Positions 1 through 14,120 of a stretch of DNA of 64,000 bases are shown here, piece by piece. The notes beneath the pieces were generated by a model. The model saw nothing but the letters and a program-made list of their open reading frames with translations, had not been told where the DNA came from and did no database searches. The DNA comes from Cacajao melanocephalus (taxonomy: Eukaryota > Chordata > Mammalia > Primates > Pitheciidae), in the NCBI GenBank assembly GCA_963573385.1, contig CAUYLG010033123.1, positions 62,001-126,000 of the forward strand, written 5' to 3'. The position numbers and the translations under genes are program-made. The first letter of the stretch is position 1. Every line of letters starts with the position of its first letter.

Positions 1-601
1 CTTCTAACAGAGAAGCACAGCCTACGGCCCAGCCTGGTGCTGGCAAGAGCAGGAGTTCAGTAAATGTCCATTTCCTCCCTGAGTTTTTTCCTTGTGGAAA
101 TGGCTTTGCAGCTATTTGATGAGAAAACCTAGGCCGCGGCCACCCTGTTCTCCCTGGGCACGCCGTATGCATTTTATTGACTAGACTTCAGGGACAGAGG
201 TGGCATTGGGCACTTCTTCCTTTTCGTTTTTCTTCCTCTCTATTATCTCTCTCACCGTGCCCTGACCTTTGTCAGGTTTTTATTTTGCGCGTTGTCTGTG
301 GAAATTCCCTGATAGATAACTGTAACCTCAGTGCAACCCCCATTAGAATAAACTGGTGACTTGTGAAATTATCTCATTGAATGGGGGAGTCTCCGAATTC
401 GTCTACACTGCCAGATCAGCACACTTCAAGGATGAGAGCATGGTCTCTCTCCTGGGCCTCATGTAAAATGCTTGTGGTCATCAACCCTGCTGTCACAGAC
501 TGGACAAGTTAAAGGGGCATTTTGTTTGGTCATAGGAAACTTGTGGAATAGAGGAATTTGTCTAGGTTCTTAAAATAAAACGTGTTTCTTTCCTTCCCCC
601 T

Positions 602-909
602 CTTTTTTTTTTTTTTTTTTTTTAAAGAGATGGGGTCTTATTCTGTTGGCCAAGCTGGAGTGCAGTGCTATGATAATAGCTCACTGCAGCTTTGAACTCC
701 TGGGCTCAACTCGTCTGCTTGCCTCAGCCTCCCGGGTAGCTGGGACTACAGGTGTGCACCACCACATCTGGCTAATTTTATTTATTTTTGGTAGAGATGA
801 GGTCTCACTGTGTTGCCCAGGCTGGTCTCAAACTCCTGGGCCCAAGTGATTCTCCTACCTCAACCTCTCAAAACACTGGGATTACAGGTGTAAGCCACTG
901 TGCCCACCC
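602..909 (-). mobile_element. Alu (old, AluJ-like)
   Basis: Poly-T run 602-623 is followed by antisense right and left Alu arms and ends GTAAGCCACTGTGCCCACCC. High divergence suggests AluJ. Confidence 0.92.
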
Positions 910-916
910 TCTTTAA

Positions 917-1242
<326 letters not shown>

Positions 1243-1289
1243 TGGACTTAATTTTTAGAAATTGAAAACCTCAGAAAAACACCAAAGAA

Positions 1290-1921
1290 AACCTCCCCAA
1301 ATCAATAATAATTACACCCACTCACCTACCCAGAAGTAATCACTATTGACAATTAGAGGACCCTGTGTGTGTCTGCGTGTGCATTTATATTGGGAATTCT
1401 CCTCAAAGCTGCCATTCTGAGCATCGATATCTAGCCTACTTGTTACACCAAGCGATGTGTCATGACTCTGTTCCCACCTTGATAAATGTTTCTACAGTGT
1501 GATTTTTAATGATTGCATAATATAGCATAGTGAAGAGGTCCATGATTTATTTAACTAATTTCTTCCTGTTAGACAGTTTGTTTTTTAATATTATCTGTAT
1601 TGCTGCTTTGAACATCCTTGCACATTAATCTTTAAGCACATTTCTAGCAATTCCTTGGGCTGTCTTTCTAGAGGTTGCATTGGCTCAGGGGAGAGGCGTA
1701 ATTTTAAAGCTTCTGATTAACAGTTGCCAAACTGCTCCTGGGAAGGAATCTGTTTTTTCTGTTCCCTCCCACCAGTGTTTAACAGCACCTAATGTTCTTC
1801 CTTTTTCTCCAGCCATGCCAACACTGGGTATTAGATTTCTTTTCCATTTTTGCCAATCTGATAGACAAAAAGGTATCCAGTTTTAATTTGCATAACTAAA
1901 ATAGTGAAGTTAAACTCTTTT
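1290..1921 (-). mobile_element. L1M-type LINE fragment, antisense ORF2 end
   Basis: Antisense L1 ORF2 landmarks are present, including CCAACACTGGGTATTA and TTTTGCCAATCTGATAG at 1817-1863, and GATTGCATAATA earlier. The SERF2 retrocopy interrupts it; similarity resumes at 2746 for a short distance. Left boundary approximate. Confidence 0.7.
1903..1921. repeat. Target-site duplication, left copy, of the SERF2 retrocopy
   Basis: AGTGAAGTTAAACTCTTTT occurs here and again at 2727-2745. The 19-bp identical direct repeats bracket the retrocopy and its Alu, the hallmark of L1-mediated retroposition. Confidence 0.93.
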
Positions 1922-2726
<805 letters not shown>

Positions 2727-2745
2727 AGTGAAGTTAAACTCTTTT
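2727..2745. repeat. Target-site duplication, right copy, of the SERF2 retrocopy
   Basis: Identical 19-bp partner of 1903-1921. The L1-derived host sequence resumes directly after it. Confidence 0.93.
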
Positions 2746-4464
2746 ACATGTTTATTGTTTGTGTGTGTGCTCATGTATTTACACGTATATATTTCATGCA
2801 TAACTGATTGATATCCTATCATAAGAGTTTTATATTTCAGTATCATCAAATCTATCATTATTTTCCAGACATTGGCTGAGAAGGTTTTTAGGAAATGGTT
2901 GATTCATCCACCTTGAATTCAGATTTTTCACCTGAGGTTGAATTAAATTAGAAGGCCATCACTTTTTCAACTGCGAATTGTCAGAAAGTGATGAGGGACG
3001 GGGATATCAAGAGTCTGGGAGGAGACTAAATCCCATCAACGTATCTACTCATGGACTGAGAAAATGATATGGACATGAACAAATATTCCTGATGGATCTC
3101 TGTGCTTCGGACATCGATCCTAGACAACAAAATCCTCCATTGCAAATCCATCAGAGGTCATCTTGAGTGACTATATATATGACTCTGAGAATCTTGTTCT
3201 TCCTTAAAGAAAAAAAAGAGAATAAATAGACAAAGATTAAAAGAACATTTATAAAGCAATTTACTTAAATTATAACAGACTGAAAGCTAGGCTTTGAGGA
3301 TAATTGAAGAATTGCATTAAAAATGAATCAATATCTTTCTGGAGTCTGTTCTCTTCTCATCTTATGAGTTGTTTTGCAAAGGGGTGGACAGTCTATCTGT
3401 CACTTTCTTGCAGATTTCTTGTAGCATTATCCCCAAGGTCAGGATTTTATCCCGCTCTTTGAAGGTTTATGTTTTTTCTTTTCACACAGCCTTAACTCAC
3501 CAAGACATTTAGAAGCAATGACAGAGGAGAGCAGGTACTTTAAAATGTCAGGTCTTTCTTCCAGCCTCTGAGATCCCGGCATTCCCAGCATGGGAGCAAA
3601 GGTATTTTTCTGCATCCTCACACTGAACCCTTGAAGAAGGTCAAACTCTTAAAGAAAAGAGGATGGAAGGAATGAACAGTTGGTTTTTATATCTTCTTTA
3701 AAAAAACTTTTTCTTTAAATGTTCTTCTTTCCTTAAATACTCTCCTATCCAGCCGTTGGTTTTTAAAAACCTACTTCGTGAGGCCCAAATTAAAGGCATA
3801 TTTAAATAGCATTAAAGAAAAACAGAAAAGGGGAGCAGACACCCACGTTCCCCTCCTCCTAACTGGACGTCTTGCATTTCTCTGCCATCTTCCTTGGCCT
3901 TTATCCTTGTGCATTCACATTTCCTCAATTGTCGAATCACCTGCTTCCTTGCATTGCTGTTTTGATGTATGTTGTCATTTTGTTTCATGATCCTTATGTT
4001 GAGCTGCATTTCAGGGCTGGGTCTTGGATGGTTTCACACCAATGGTCTGTCGTCCACTCGACTTACCCTGGGATGCAGCAGCTCAAGGAAGTGAGGTGGC
4101 TGCACAGAGCCGGAGCAGATGGGCACGGCTGTGTCGCAGGTCATGGCCCCTGATGAGCACACAGATGTTGAGGATGCTACTGTGAAGCTATAGTTCTTTG
4201 AGAAATACTAAATTCTTGCCACACCACTGCCCAGTTATGTCATCATTCCTAAATAGTATAATACTTTTTGGACTTTTGTTTAAGAGAATGTTTACAAATG
4301 ACATGTGTTCTTAGACCACACTCAGTAGCTGCAGAGCCTTTCTATAGAGTGGAGAGAGGTAGGAGGAGAAAGCAGAATGATTGCCCAAGCATCTGTAAAA
4401 AGGATCTCCATTGCCAGTTGCATAGAAGAGGTATCTAATTCTAGAAATGTGCTTAGATTTTAGT

Positions 4465-4600
4465 GTTTATTCACTCACTTGGCAATGGTTTTATTGAGTA
4501 TCTACCATGTGAATGGTGTAGTTTAACACCCATTTAAAACTCTACATATGTTATTTTATTTGCGAATATATTTATGATTAAGATTCTTACTTATGTCAAA
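4465..4600 (-). repeat. Possible MIR fragment
   Basis: TTTTATTGAGTATCTACCATGTG followed by a degraded middle resembles antisense MIR. Weak. Confidence 0.4.
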
Positions 4601-4994
4601 AGTAGTTGAGTGAGTTAACCTGAAAAGCACTTCATTTAAAAGGTAGAGGAATCAGAAGTGATCTTGGAAGGTGCCTTTGATGGGAACAGTATTTAATATT
4701 GAAATTGAATTCTGAGCCCCCTAGCAACCAAGAGAAATTAGTGGATTATTTTCATTCTACTAGAGAAATCATCGGTAACTTCAGGAGAGGTAAACTTCTT
4801 TACTGGTGTTCAGTTGCAAGAGGAAAGCATCCTTGCATTTCTTCACTGTCTTTTTACGTGGAATCTCTCACCATCTCCTGTGTTTTCTAGTTTTTGGTAC
4901 ATCTGTGATCAAGCCAGAACAATTTCTCACCTTTCTGGTCAACTGAGAGGGGTGTAGATAATAAAATAATCATTTGCATAAGTATGTTGAGATA

Positions 4995-5260
4995 TGTACT
5001 TTCAGGGACAGAGCATCACGTGCAAAGGCCTGAAGTGGAAAAGAGCTTGGAGTACTTGATCCTGTAAGAAAGCTCAGGTGGCAGGGCAGGAGATGAGGCT
5101 GGCCAGGCATCGGGCCAGCCGTACAGGCCCAAGATGAACTGTGGGGAGTTTTGTAGCAGAAGCAATGGGGTGAGTTTGGGGAAGGGAAGGGCCAAAGTCC
5201 ACTTATATTTTATAAGCATCCTCTGGCTGCTCTGCAGTGACTGGGCTGAGAGGAGGCTGG
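4995..5260 (-). mobile_element. L2 LINE fragment
   Basis: CACGTGCAAAGGCCTGAAG, then GATGAGGCTGGCCAGGCA, then CTCTGGCTGCTCTGCAG, is the familiar antisense L2 series. Confidence 0.6.
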
Positions 5261-5679
5261 GAAGCTGCTGCAGTTAGTGGTCCCTGTAAGAGGTAATTAA
5301 CACAAATAAAAATGGTACAGATGGAAGGAGCTTGGAAGACAGTGCTAATTAGGGTTTTACTTTCTCATGACATTAAAATATGCTGCTGGGGCAGAGTCCG
5401 CATCACCAATTTCTGTCCTCCCTCAAAGCAGGGCTACATGGGAGGGACTTTCCAGTCCGTGTGGCTGGACCCAGCACCTGCTCGGGGTTCAAGACTCTAA
5501 CAGACTTTCTCTTGTTTATATCCTGTAAGGCCCACGTCCTCTTTAAAAACCCTCCCCTGTCTGTCTTGGGCCAAGATTTAGGATTGGCCTGGTGTTACCC
5601 GAACCCCCTTAAACTGCTGTGGGGAGGGCCTTGGAGAGAAGCAGAGAGAGGGTCATGAATATGGAAAGATCAGGATCCG

Positions 5680-5785
5680 GATCCAAGCCCTGTCTTTTAT
5701 CCTCTTTGTGACCATGCATAGACCCTTCACCACCTAGAATCTTTCCTCATCTGTGCAGTGGGAAGAATAAAACGTGGCATCATTG
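5680..5785 (+). repeat. MIR fragment
   Basis: Contains a degraded GTGACC..., then ATCTTTCCTCATCTGTGCAGTGGGAAGAATAA, the sense MIR core. An antisense MIR abuts it. Confidence 0.6.
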
Positions 5786-5789
5786 CTGT

Positions 5790-6010
5790 AATTTTGCTGT
5801 TACTAATGCTAACCCCTATTTGCCGAGCACCTCCTGTGCGCCCTGCCCAGTGCAAGATGCTTTGTGCACATCTTCTCCTTGGTCCCCATTCAGTTTGCAT
5901 GACAGCTCCATGACCATAGGCATTATGGCCCCTTTTAATAGGTGGGAACACTGAGCCAGAGAGGTTAAGTAACTTGTCTAAAATCTCATTAAGCTAGGAA
6001 GGGGTTGAAC
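5790..6010 (-). repeat. MIR
   Basis: GCCGAGCACCTCCTGTGCGC through GAGAGGTTAAGTAACTTGTC is antisense MIR with core and 3' region. Confidence 0.75.
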
Positions 6011-6514
6011 ACTGAGAATGGCTTTCTAGCAACTGTGCCTTCCACTGGGAAACCCTTTGAGGGGGTCCACACCCTAAGACACTACTAGGTTACCCTTTTC
6101 ATTTGGGTGCTTTGCAATGCTTTAGGGCCCAAGATTTAGCCCCCAGATGGTTAGAAGATAGAGCCAAGATTTGCCTAAATTGGGAGCTTTTTGGAGCCTG
6201 TGGAAGAAAGCACGAAGGAGGGTGGATATCTGCACCAGAGCGAGCACTGCCTTGGGAGAAGGACGTTGCGAAGCCTCCACCCAGCCCCATCCACGTTGTC
6301 AGGGGAATTCAGGGCCTCTGTGGGCCCAGAGAGCATAGTGCTTCCCCCAGCAGGTAGATATAGGAACTACAAAAGGGATAGAGGCATGCCCCAGGGGACA
6401 CCCTGGCCAAGAAACGTGATTGTCCGTGAATAAAGACACACTGCCTATGGCTTCAGGAATCCCATTTTTCTCTAGTCCAGGGAATAGTCTTAGATGCATG
6501 TGTGCTCCAAGATG

Positions 6515-6895
6515 GCACATACAAGGATGTTCATCGCAGGTGATGGTGCTAGCAAAAAATGAGAAGCAGCCTAACTGTCCACTGACAGGAGAGTGAGAGT
6601 TCAGTAGTGGTGAGTCCCTTCTGGGGAATGGGTTGTAGTGTGGGAAGAGATGAGCTTCATGTCATTGAACTGACAAGAAAAGATCTTCAGAATACATTTT
6701 TAGCAGAAAAAAAGGTGGCGCAGAAAATGTTCAGTTGCAAGTTGATTTATGTAATCAGATGATAAGCTGGTGTGTGTATACATACATGTTTATAAAGTAC
6801 AAGAGCAAGTCAGGAAGGACGGACACCACCATGGATCAGTGGTTACCATGGGTGGTGGTTGAGACTTCCACTCTGGGTACTGGGTTCTCTCCGGG
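6515..6895 (+). mobile_element. L1M-type LINE 3' fragment
   Basis: CAAGGATGTTCATCGCAG, GCAGCCTAACTGTCCA and later CAGTGGTTACCATGGGTGG follow the order of a sense L1 ORF2 end and 3'UTR. Confidence 0.65.
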
Positions 6896-6900
6896 AATAA

Positions 6901-7249
<349 letters not shown>

Positions 7250-7465
7250 ACTAAAACATTAACCAATTTAATAATCAGAACTACCCTGTGAGATAATACC
7301 TTTGTTATCTCACGTTTTTGTTTGTTTGTTTTGCCTGGGAATCTGGGGGCACAGATTGCTTAAGTAACTTGCCCAAGGTTATTGTTGGCAGGTGGCAGAG
7401 CTAGGATCGAATTCCTGCAGCCTGACTCCAGGGCTGCAGCTCTTAACCATACATTCTTCGCTTGT
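7250..7465 (-). repeat. MIR (right part; left part ~6895-6945)
   Basis: TTAAGTAACTTGCCCAAGGT and GGCAGAGCTAGGATCGAATT identify antisense MIR. The left end (CCTATGTTCCAGGTGC) is across the Alu. Confidence 0.75.
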
Positions 7466-8029
7466 GTCTCCACATTCCGTGTGTATCTAAGGTGTTTATG
7501 CTGACATTAAGGTGGAGAAGTGTGGTCTGCCTGACTACTGATCTGAAAGACAACTGCTCTTTCTGTGCCCTAATCTGAACAGATTCCTGAGGGCTATATG
7601 GCATATAGAAAGCTCATTAATATCTTGTTCTATGAATGAATGAATGGATGATTGGCTAAACGAATGAAGAGGAGCAGGGAGAGGTTCTAAAGGAAACAGA
7701 ACATGTAATGTGCCTCAAAGACTTTGTCTTATAAAGATAAGATCACGAATGTGACTCGGAGCCTATGGTATAGATGGCAGCACAATCACAGAAGTGTGCT
7801 GGATGCTTCTGGAGGACCGAGTCAGCCACAATCTGGGAAGCCTTTCTGGAAGTCATGGGAAAGGAGCTGAGTGTTGAAGGCAGAGCAGATAGGAGGAAAT
7901 GTGGATTATAGAAGGATGTTCGTTAAAAAGGGGAAAGTTGGGGGACACGTATTTGTGTCCATATAGATTTGAGGTTTAGAGATTTTCTGGGGCCTGTGTT
8001 CGAGAGAAGGAGCTCAGAAAGGGAATTAG

Positions 8030-8495
8030 CATGCATTTAGTACCTACCATGTACCAGGTACTGTATAAGCAGTTTACAGTGTCTTAAATCCTTACAACCG
8101 TTGCTTTTAATTTCATTATTGAGAGAATTTTGCCATGTTGCGCAGGCTGGAGTACAGTGGCTCGATCTTAGTTCACCGTAGTCTCAAACTCTTGGGCTCA
8201 AGCAAACTTCCCACCTCAGCCTCCTAAGTAGCTAGGACTACAGATGCACACCATTTTGCCTGTGTGCTTTAATTTTTTTGTAGAGGTAAGGTCTCACCCT
8301 GTTGCCCAGGCTGCTCTTGAACTCCTGGCCTCAAGTAATCCTCCTGCCTCTGTCCCCCAAAGTGCTGTGTTTGCAGGCGTGAGCCGCTGTGCCCAGACAA
8401 CAGTTGCTTTTTAAATGTAGAAACAGGCACAGAGAATTTAGGTAATTTGCTCAGTGTCATACAGCAAGTCATCTACAGAGCCAACCCCTGAATAC
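8030..8495 (-). repeat. MIR split by an Alu
   Basis: TTTAGTACCTACCATGTACCAGG lies before, and CAGAGAATTTAGGTAATTTGC after, the Alu at 8111-8396. Together they form one antisense MIR. Confidence 0.7.
8111..8396 (-). mobile_element. Alu (old, AluJ-like)
   Basis: Divergent antisense Alu ending GAGCCGCTGTGCCCAG. ACAACCGTTGCTTTTAA (8094-8110) and ACAACAGTTGCTTTTTAA (8397 on) are the target duplications. Confidence 0.88.
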
Positions 8496-9194
8496 ACAAA
8501 GCCCCAGCTAGGCAAGGTGGGGCTGGGAAGAGCAGGCATGCATCATTTTTTCCTCCCTTCCAGGTCACTGACCTGGGTCTTAGACCAGTTCTCCTCCTGC
8601 TGTTGAGTCTCTGTTTCCAAAAATAATTATTTCCTGAAATAAGCCGGGTGACTCACCATTATATGTCCTTGCTTGAGACTTTTCTGGAACACCTCAGCAT
8701 GGCGATCTGATAGTCTTGTGACCTTGAGGTCCACCCCATGCTTGCCTTTGAACACAGGAGCATATGTGCGTCTGCCGTGTTAACACATCCCATTAGTCCC
8801 CTATGCCGTGACCCTCTCCAGTCCGTTTCTCACTCCTCTGCTATGCGGAGAATCATGTCAGCCTGGCCTATGATTTTGGGGTTTTAGAGTTGTCTCCAAA
8901 GAGCTGAGTGAGGCATATTTGCGTCCTGAGAGCATTAATCCAAGTAGCAAGTTATTAAGTTTGAAGACATACACATATAATTTATATTTCCATAATCATA
9001 ACGTACTGCCGGAATAGTCATCTGGTGATGGATAGTATCTTAGTCATGCCATCTGCTGGGTCAGATCGAGATTTCTCTATGATCTCAGTTGGAATGCCCC
9101 AGGGTCAAGCTTCACCAGTAAACACGTGATAACGAGCGTGGGAACACAGCACTCTGATGACCATCCCAGCATGCGGTGGGCTTCCCCCGGATCT

Positions 9195-9375
9195 TGCAAT
9201 TTTTTATTTCAGCCATAGCTCATTGAATTCCTCAGTGACAGGCATTGTCCTAATAGGGCTCCCCTACGTAAAGAGAAAGGAGAATGATGAGCTTCATTTT
9301 GCAGGAGAGAAAACAGATGAACAGAGACGTTTGGTAACTTGTGTGAGATGGCACAGCCAATAGGCCATTGATTCA
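9195..9375 (-). repeat. MIR fragment
   Basis: TCATTTTGCAGGAGAGAAAACAGATGAACAGAGA and GGTAACTTGTGTGAGATGGCAC fit antisense MIR. Confidence 0.6.
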
Positions 9376-11114
9376 GGAACAGTGGTGGATCCTGCGGAAC
9401 TGTCATGGCTGGAGAGGGGTGTGGTTGATGGAGAGTCACCAACGTGCCGATGGATGTGTTGGATGTGACTTACCACCTGCAGGCAGCTTCCAACAAAGAG
9501 CAAGGACACAGCCATGGCCTCGTCGGAGGGGCAGCCCTCTGGCCTTCAAGTCCTTTCAGAGGTCTCCTGCTGCTGCTGATAGTGTGGAGTTGGGTGTGCA
9601 TCCTGCCGTAACTGCGATGTTCCAATTGTCCTTCTGATGTTTTCTTAAACCCTGTGGAACCTCAGAGCCCCTAGGCTCTGGATCTGGTTCAGTGACCTGG
9701 TAGCACCACCAGCCAGCATAGTTCAAGCACTCACTCCTGGGATGGGCAAAGCTGAGGACAGTTTTCCAGGCCCAGAAGTCAGGTGTCCACTAGACCCAAC
9801 CCTCAGCCTGCCTGGAGTCTATCCCTGGGCGTCCCAGAGCCCCTGATCTCTCTACTTTAATGACCTGTGACCACTGTGAAAGCAAATACAGTCTTTCCTT
9901 CTGTTCAAAATCCAGCCCTGAACCAGAAAGACATAGAAGTTTAACTTGGAACAGGATCTTAGCAAACAGGCAAAACCGAGGCCTAGCAAGGGGAGAGGTA
10001 ACCCTAGGACACCCAGCAAGCTGGTGGCACAACAGGGACCTGCTGGGTCTCTGTCTCACAGGCTCAAGCTCTGCTGGCTGAGGCTACTTGCTCTGTAGGC
10101 TGCTCTGGTGAGGGAAGTAAAATGATGGTCTTGTGCACCTAACCATGGGTGAGGACCTTGCACTCCCTCGGGTGGCCTGAGCCTCAGGAATCAAGGTAGC
10201 AATGGTGGGTGAGTTTGAAAGGCTGGCAGAGTGGCTACAGGGTGAAGGCATTACCAGCTTTGTTTAGGAAATAACTCTTCCGTTTAATGATGCCCTTTAA
10301 ATAAGCAAGCAATGGTTTGTAGAAATGGAGACAAGAAGGCAGTAGGTGCAGAGACTGTCCCTCTCTCCTTCCTTGCATGACCCACACACACTTTAGTGAC
10401 ATTAAACAGCGATGGATGGAGCTGTTCCTGCAGGATTCTGATGGCCACTGCACCAAAACCATATCCCCAGAGCCTGCATAGGTGTTGAAAATCTGTCTCA
10501 GGAATCTTGTTTATCAGTTTTGCCAGAAACATAAGCAGCAACGGATGGTGATATTCTTGCTCTCCAAGACCCATAAAAAGCCCATGTTTATCTCCAAAGA
10601 ATAGTCATTATCAGAGGTAGACAAATGGTCTATGTTTGAGTGGCTGTCCGAGTTTCTAATCCCCATCCCTGTAATGGGGAAACCGAGGCACAGAGGGGAA
10701 GGAGGCACAGGCCTGGCCTCCTGCATCCTACGCTGTGCCTCTTGTATTCCTGTACCTTATGTGTCCCTTCCCTTCTTGGGGCTTCAGGGTCCCCTTCTGT
10801 AAAATATCGAGGACAGGCAGCACGTGGGAGACTCAGTGTCTTGGCCCAGGCCCTCTCCAGCACTAGCTCTCCGTGGTGTTCTCATCAAGGGCATTAACCT
10901 CCTCCCCGTTTTCAAGGTTGCTGCTGGCCTATTTATAGAACTGACCAAGAGGATTCTACTGTTGCTGGCGGTAAAGAATACCAGTGATGCTCTGTGCATT
11001 ATTCTTTATTCTTTCCTTCACTTTTTTTTTTTTAAACTCCTTGGTCAACGTTTTTCTACTGCATGGTTTCCCATCTCCATGCAGATGTTCTGGGGGAGAG
11101 GGAAGTGGGCTCTG

Positions 11115-11310
11115 CCATTTGCTGAGCTGCTACTGTGTGGCCAGAAAGGCTCTGAACTTCACGCACCTCGTCTCATTTAGCCCATGCTGCCCTGGGTGGT
11201 GGGCATTGTCCTTCTCCCCAGCTCACACATGCCGCTTTGCAAGGGGAAGCAGCTGGCCCAAGGACTCTCCACCGGCAAGCCGTGAAGTGCGGCTGGAATC
11301 TCGTTTTCTC
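11115..11310 (-). repeat. MIR fragment
   Basis: GAGCTGCTACTGTGTGGCCAG through GCTGGCCCAAGGACTC and GTGCGGCTGGAATCTCG is degraded antisense MIR. Confidence 0.6.
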
Positions 11311-11332
11311 TGTCTCCACGGTCCATGTGTAG

Positions 11333-11733
<401 letters not shown>

Positions 11734-11769
11734 AATATGTACTTTCTTAACCAATCAGGCAGTCTTTTT

Positions 11770-12219
11770 TCAGGGCCTACAGTGTGCTGGATGATACTTT
11801 TATCTCTCACCAGGCCGTGAGCATCACGTCTGGTACCTACTGTGTACCAGACGATGCCTTGTCTCTCACCAGGCATGTGTCATGAAGACCTTCTGTGGAC
11901 CTGGCTATGCTTTGTTCTTCACCATGCACAAGTGTCATGAGGACCTACTGTGTCCAGGACAATGCTATGCCTCTCACCAGGCTCAAGTGTCATAAAGACC
12001 TACTATGTGCCAGGCAATGCCTTGTCTCACCAGGTGTATGTCATGAAAACCTATTGTGTACAAGGCAATGCCTTGTCTCTCATGAGGCTCAAGTGTCCTG
12101 AGGACCTACTGTGTGCCAGGCGATGTCTTGTCCCTCCCTAGGCATAAGTGTCATGAGGACCTGATGTGTGCTGGGTGATGCCTTGTTTCTCACCAGGCTG
12201 CAAACTGTCATGAAGATAG
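11770..12219 (+). repeat. Minisatellite, ~55-bp unit, about 8 copies
   Basis: Tandem units start at CCTAC or its variants near 11776, 11836, 11889, 11944, 11999, 12050, 12105 and 12160, giving spacings of 60, 53, 55, 55, 51, 55 and 55. A typical unit reads CCTACTGTGTGCCAGGCAAT, then GCCTTGTCTCTCACCAGGCTC, then AAGTGTCATGAGGA. The CCTACTGTGTGCCAGGC core resembles antisense MIR/L2 sequence, so the array may have grown from an old SINE or LINE piece. Units differ by substitutions and small indels. Frames running through it are repeat artefacts. Confidence 0.92.
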
Positions 12220-12285
12220 GCCCAGTTTGTTTCCTCTAGGCTTGGCACACAGTAGGTGCTGGGTCAGCCCTTGTTGAATGAAAGC
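12220..12285 (+). repeat. L2 3' end fragment
   Basis: CTTGGCACACAGTAGGTGCTGG and TTGTTGAATGAAAG is the sense L2 tail, next to the minisatellite. Confidence 0.5.
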
Positions 12286-12949
12286 TGTGGTGTAGTCCTG
12301 AAGAGGAGCAGAGAAGGAGGCAGGCCGGGTGGAACAGCACTGGAGCATAGACCTGTGCCCTCATGGAAGAGGGAGCAGTGGGCGGAGAGGAGAGGAAGAG
12401 GGGTCAGGAAGATGGCCACGGAGGATGTGGAGGCCTCAGAGGCTTCTGCCAACGCCTCCTGTGCCCTGAGCCACTTTCCACTTTGCTCTGGGAGAAGCCA
12501 CTTGGTCTCAGGCTTTCTCCATCCCACATCTTCACCTTAGCAGGGATGTGATTTTCCTGACTGTTCTGCAAGGGAGCCCTGGGGAATGCTAAAAGAGTAC
12601 TGTAAATCTTACCCTGCTCATCTTTGCAAAAATCTTTTTTAAAAGCAGAATTTTGGAGAGACGCCATCCTCTTATTGTCCCTCCACTGGGGACTGGCATT
12701 TAGCTGTGGAGTTGAGGGCCTGGTGCCCCCTGGCTCACCCTTCCTCTGCTGAGAGAGGCTCAAATGTCAGACAGTTGCCTCTTCCTGCAGGTTTTGCCTG
12801 GCCAGAGCTCCCTCCTGTCTTTGAAAGCTCAGCCCAGGGTCTGGTTTGTCTGTTGAGAGTGTTGGGGAGTCGGTAGAGCTGTATGTGCAAATGGGGGAAA
12901 GCTTGACACAGAGAGCTAAGTGTCCACCCCCCTTCTTAGGCATATTATT

Positions 12950-13285
12950 TTTTTCTCCAGTATTGAAAGCAATGTGACCTCCTTGTGGAACATTTGGAAA
13001 ATATTGAGAAACAGGAAGAGCAAAATAATAATCACCCATAATCCTCCCACCAGAGAGAAGCACTGCCAGCATCTCGGCACATTATTCTCAGTTTGTTTCA
13101 TTTTGTTTTTCCAGAATGATTTTTCTCTTAACATAACTGACTTCATACTATAAGGCATGATTTATAGCCTTTTAACCCCACTTAACATTAAAATATATTA
13201 CATTTCCATGGCATTACAACCTTTGTAAATATGATTTCAGTGGCAGCATAAAATTTCAGTATGTGTGAATTCCATCGTTTATTCA
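12950..13285 (-). mobile_element. L1M-like LINE fragment
   Basis: AATAATCACCCATAATCCTCCCACCAGAGA, then TTAAAATATATTACATTTCCATGGCATTA, resembles the antisense 3' region of old L1s. Confidence 0.5.
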
Positions 13286-13289
13286 AACA

Positions 13290-13605
13290 GCCAGATGGTG
13301 CTGCCATAACAAAATACCATAGCCTGGGTGGCTTTAGCAAGGCGCCTTTGTTCTCAGCTTCTGGTGAGGGCCCACTGTCAGACTTGGAAACTTCCATCTT
13401 CTCATTGTGTCTCCACATGGAAGAGAGACTAGAACTCTCTCTCTCTCTTCCTACAAAGCCGCTGATCCCATCATGAGGTTCCCACCCTCAACAGCCTCAT
13501 CTAACTGCAGTTACCGTGCAAAGGCCTCATCTCCAAAGTACTGTCACATTGAGGGTAGGGCTTTGGCGTATGGATCTGGAGGGAAACCATTCAGTCCCTG
13601 ACACA
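13290..13605 (-). mobile_element. ERVL-MaLR (MLT1-like) LTR fragment
   Basis: GCTGCCATAACAAAATACCATAG, TTCTGGTGAGGGCCC and TCACATTGAGGGTAGGG are antisense MLT1 LTR landmarks. No internal retroviral sequence is attached. Confidence 0.65.
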
Positions 13606-13829
13606 GGCTGTGTTGATTAATCCTAGTGCTTCGTGACTGTCTCCTTGGGTAAATGTCTTCATCTCAGCTGCCGGTGCCTTGTGGTAAAGGAATATGGCAG
13701 ACCTCAGCTTCCATCCCAGGCTGTAGAGTTTGCGCTTGCCTCTCCACATGGTGGTTCCATCTGAAGACCGGGAAATGTACAATACAGGTGCTGTCCACAC
13801 TCAGAATTAGTTGCCATGAAAATGGAACA

Positions 13830-14120
13830 TTTTTTTTTTTTTGAGATGGAATCTCTGTCGCCCAGGCTGGATGTGCAGTGTTGCAATCTCGGCTCACTGC
13901 AACCTCTACCTCCAGGGTTCCAGTGATTCTCCTACCTCAGCCTACCAAGTAGCTGGGATTATAGGTACCCGCCACCATGCCCAGCTAATTTTTATATTTT
14001 TAGTAGAGATAGGGTTTTGCCATGTCGGCCAGGCTGGTCTGGAACTCCTGGCCTCAGGTGATTTGCCTGCCTCGGCCTCCCAGAGTGCTGGGATTATAAG
14101 CGTGAGCCACTGCACCTGGC
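13830..14120 (-). mobile_element. Alu
   Basis: Antisense full-length Alu with T-run 13830-13842, ending GAGCCACTGCACCTGGC. Confidence 0.93.

Noticed and set aside
11895..12141. Repeated LLCARQCLVS-like peptides
   Set aside because: Artefact of the 55-bp minisatellite; the unit length is not a multiple of three.
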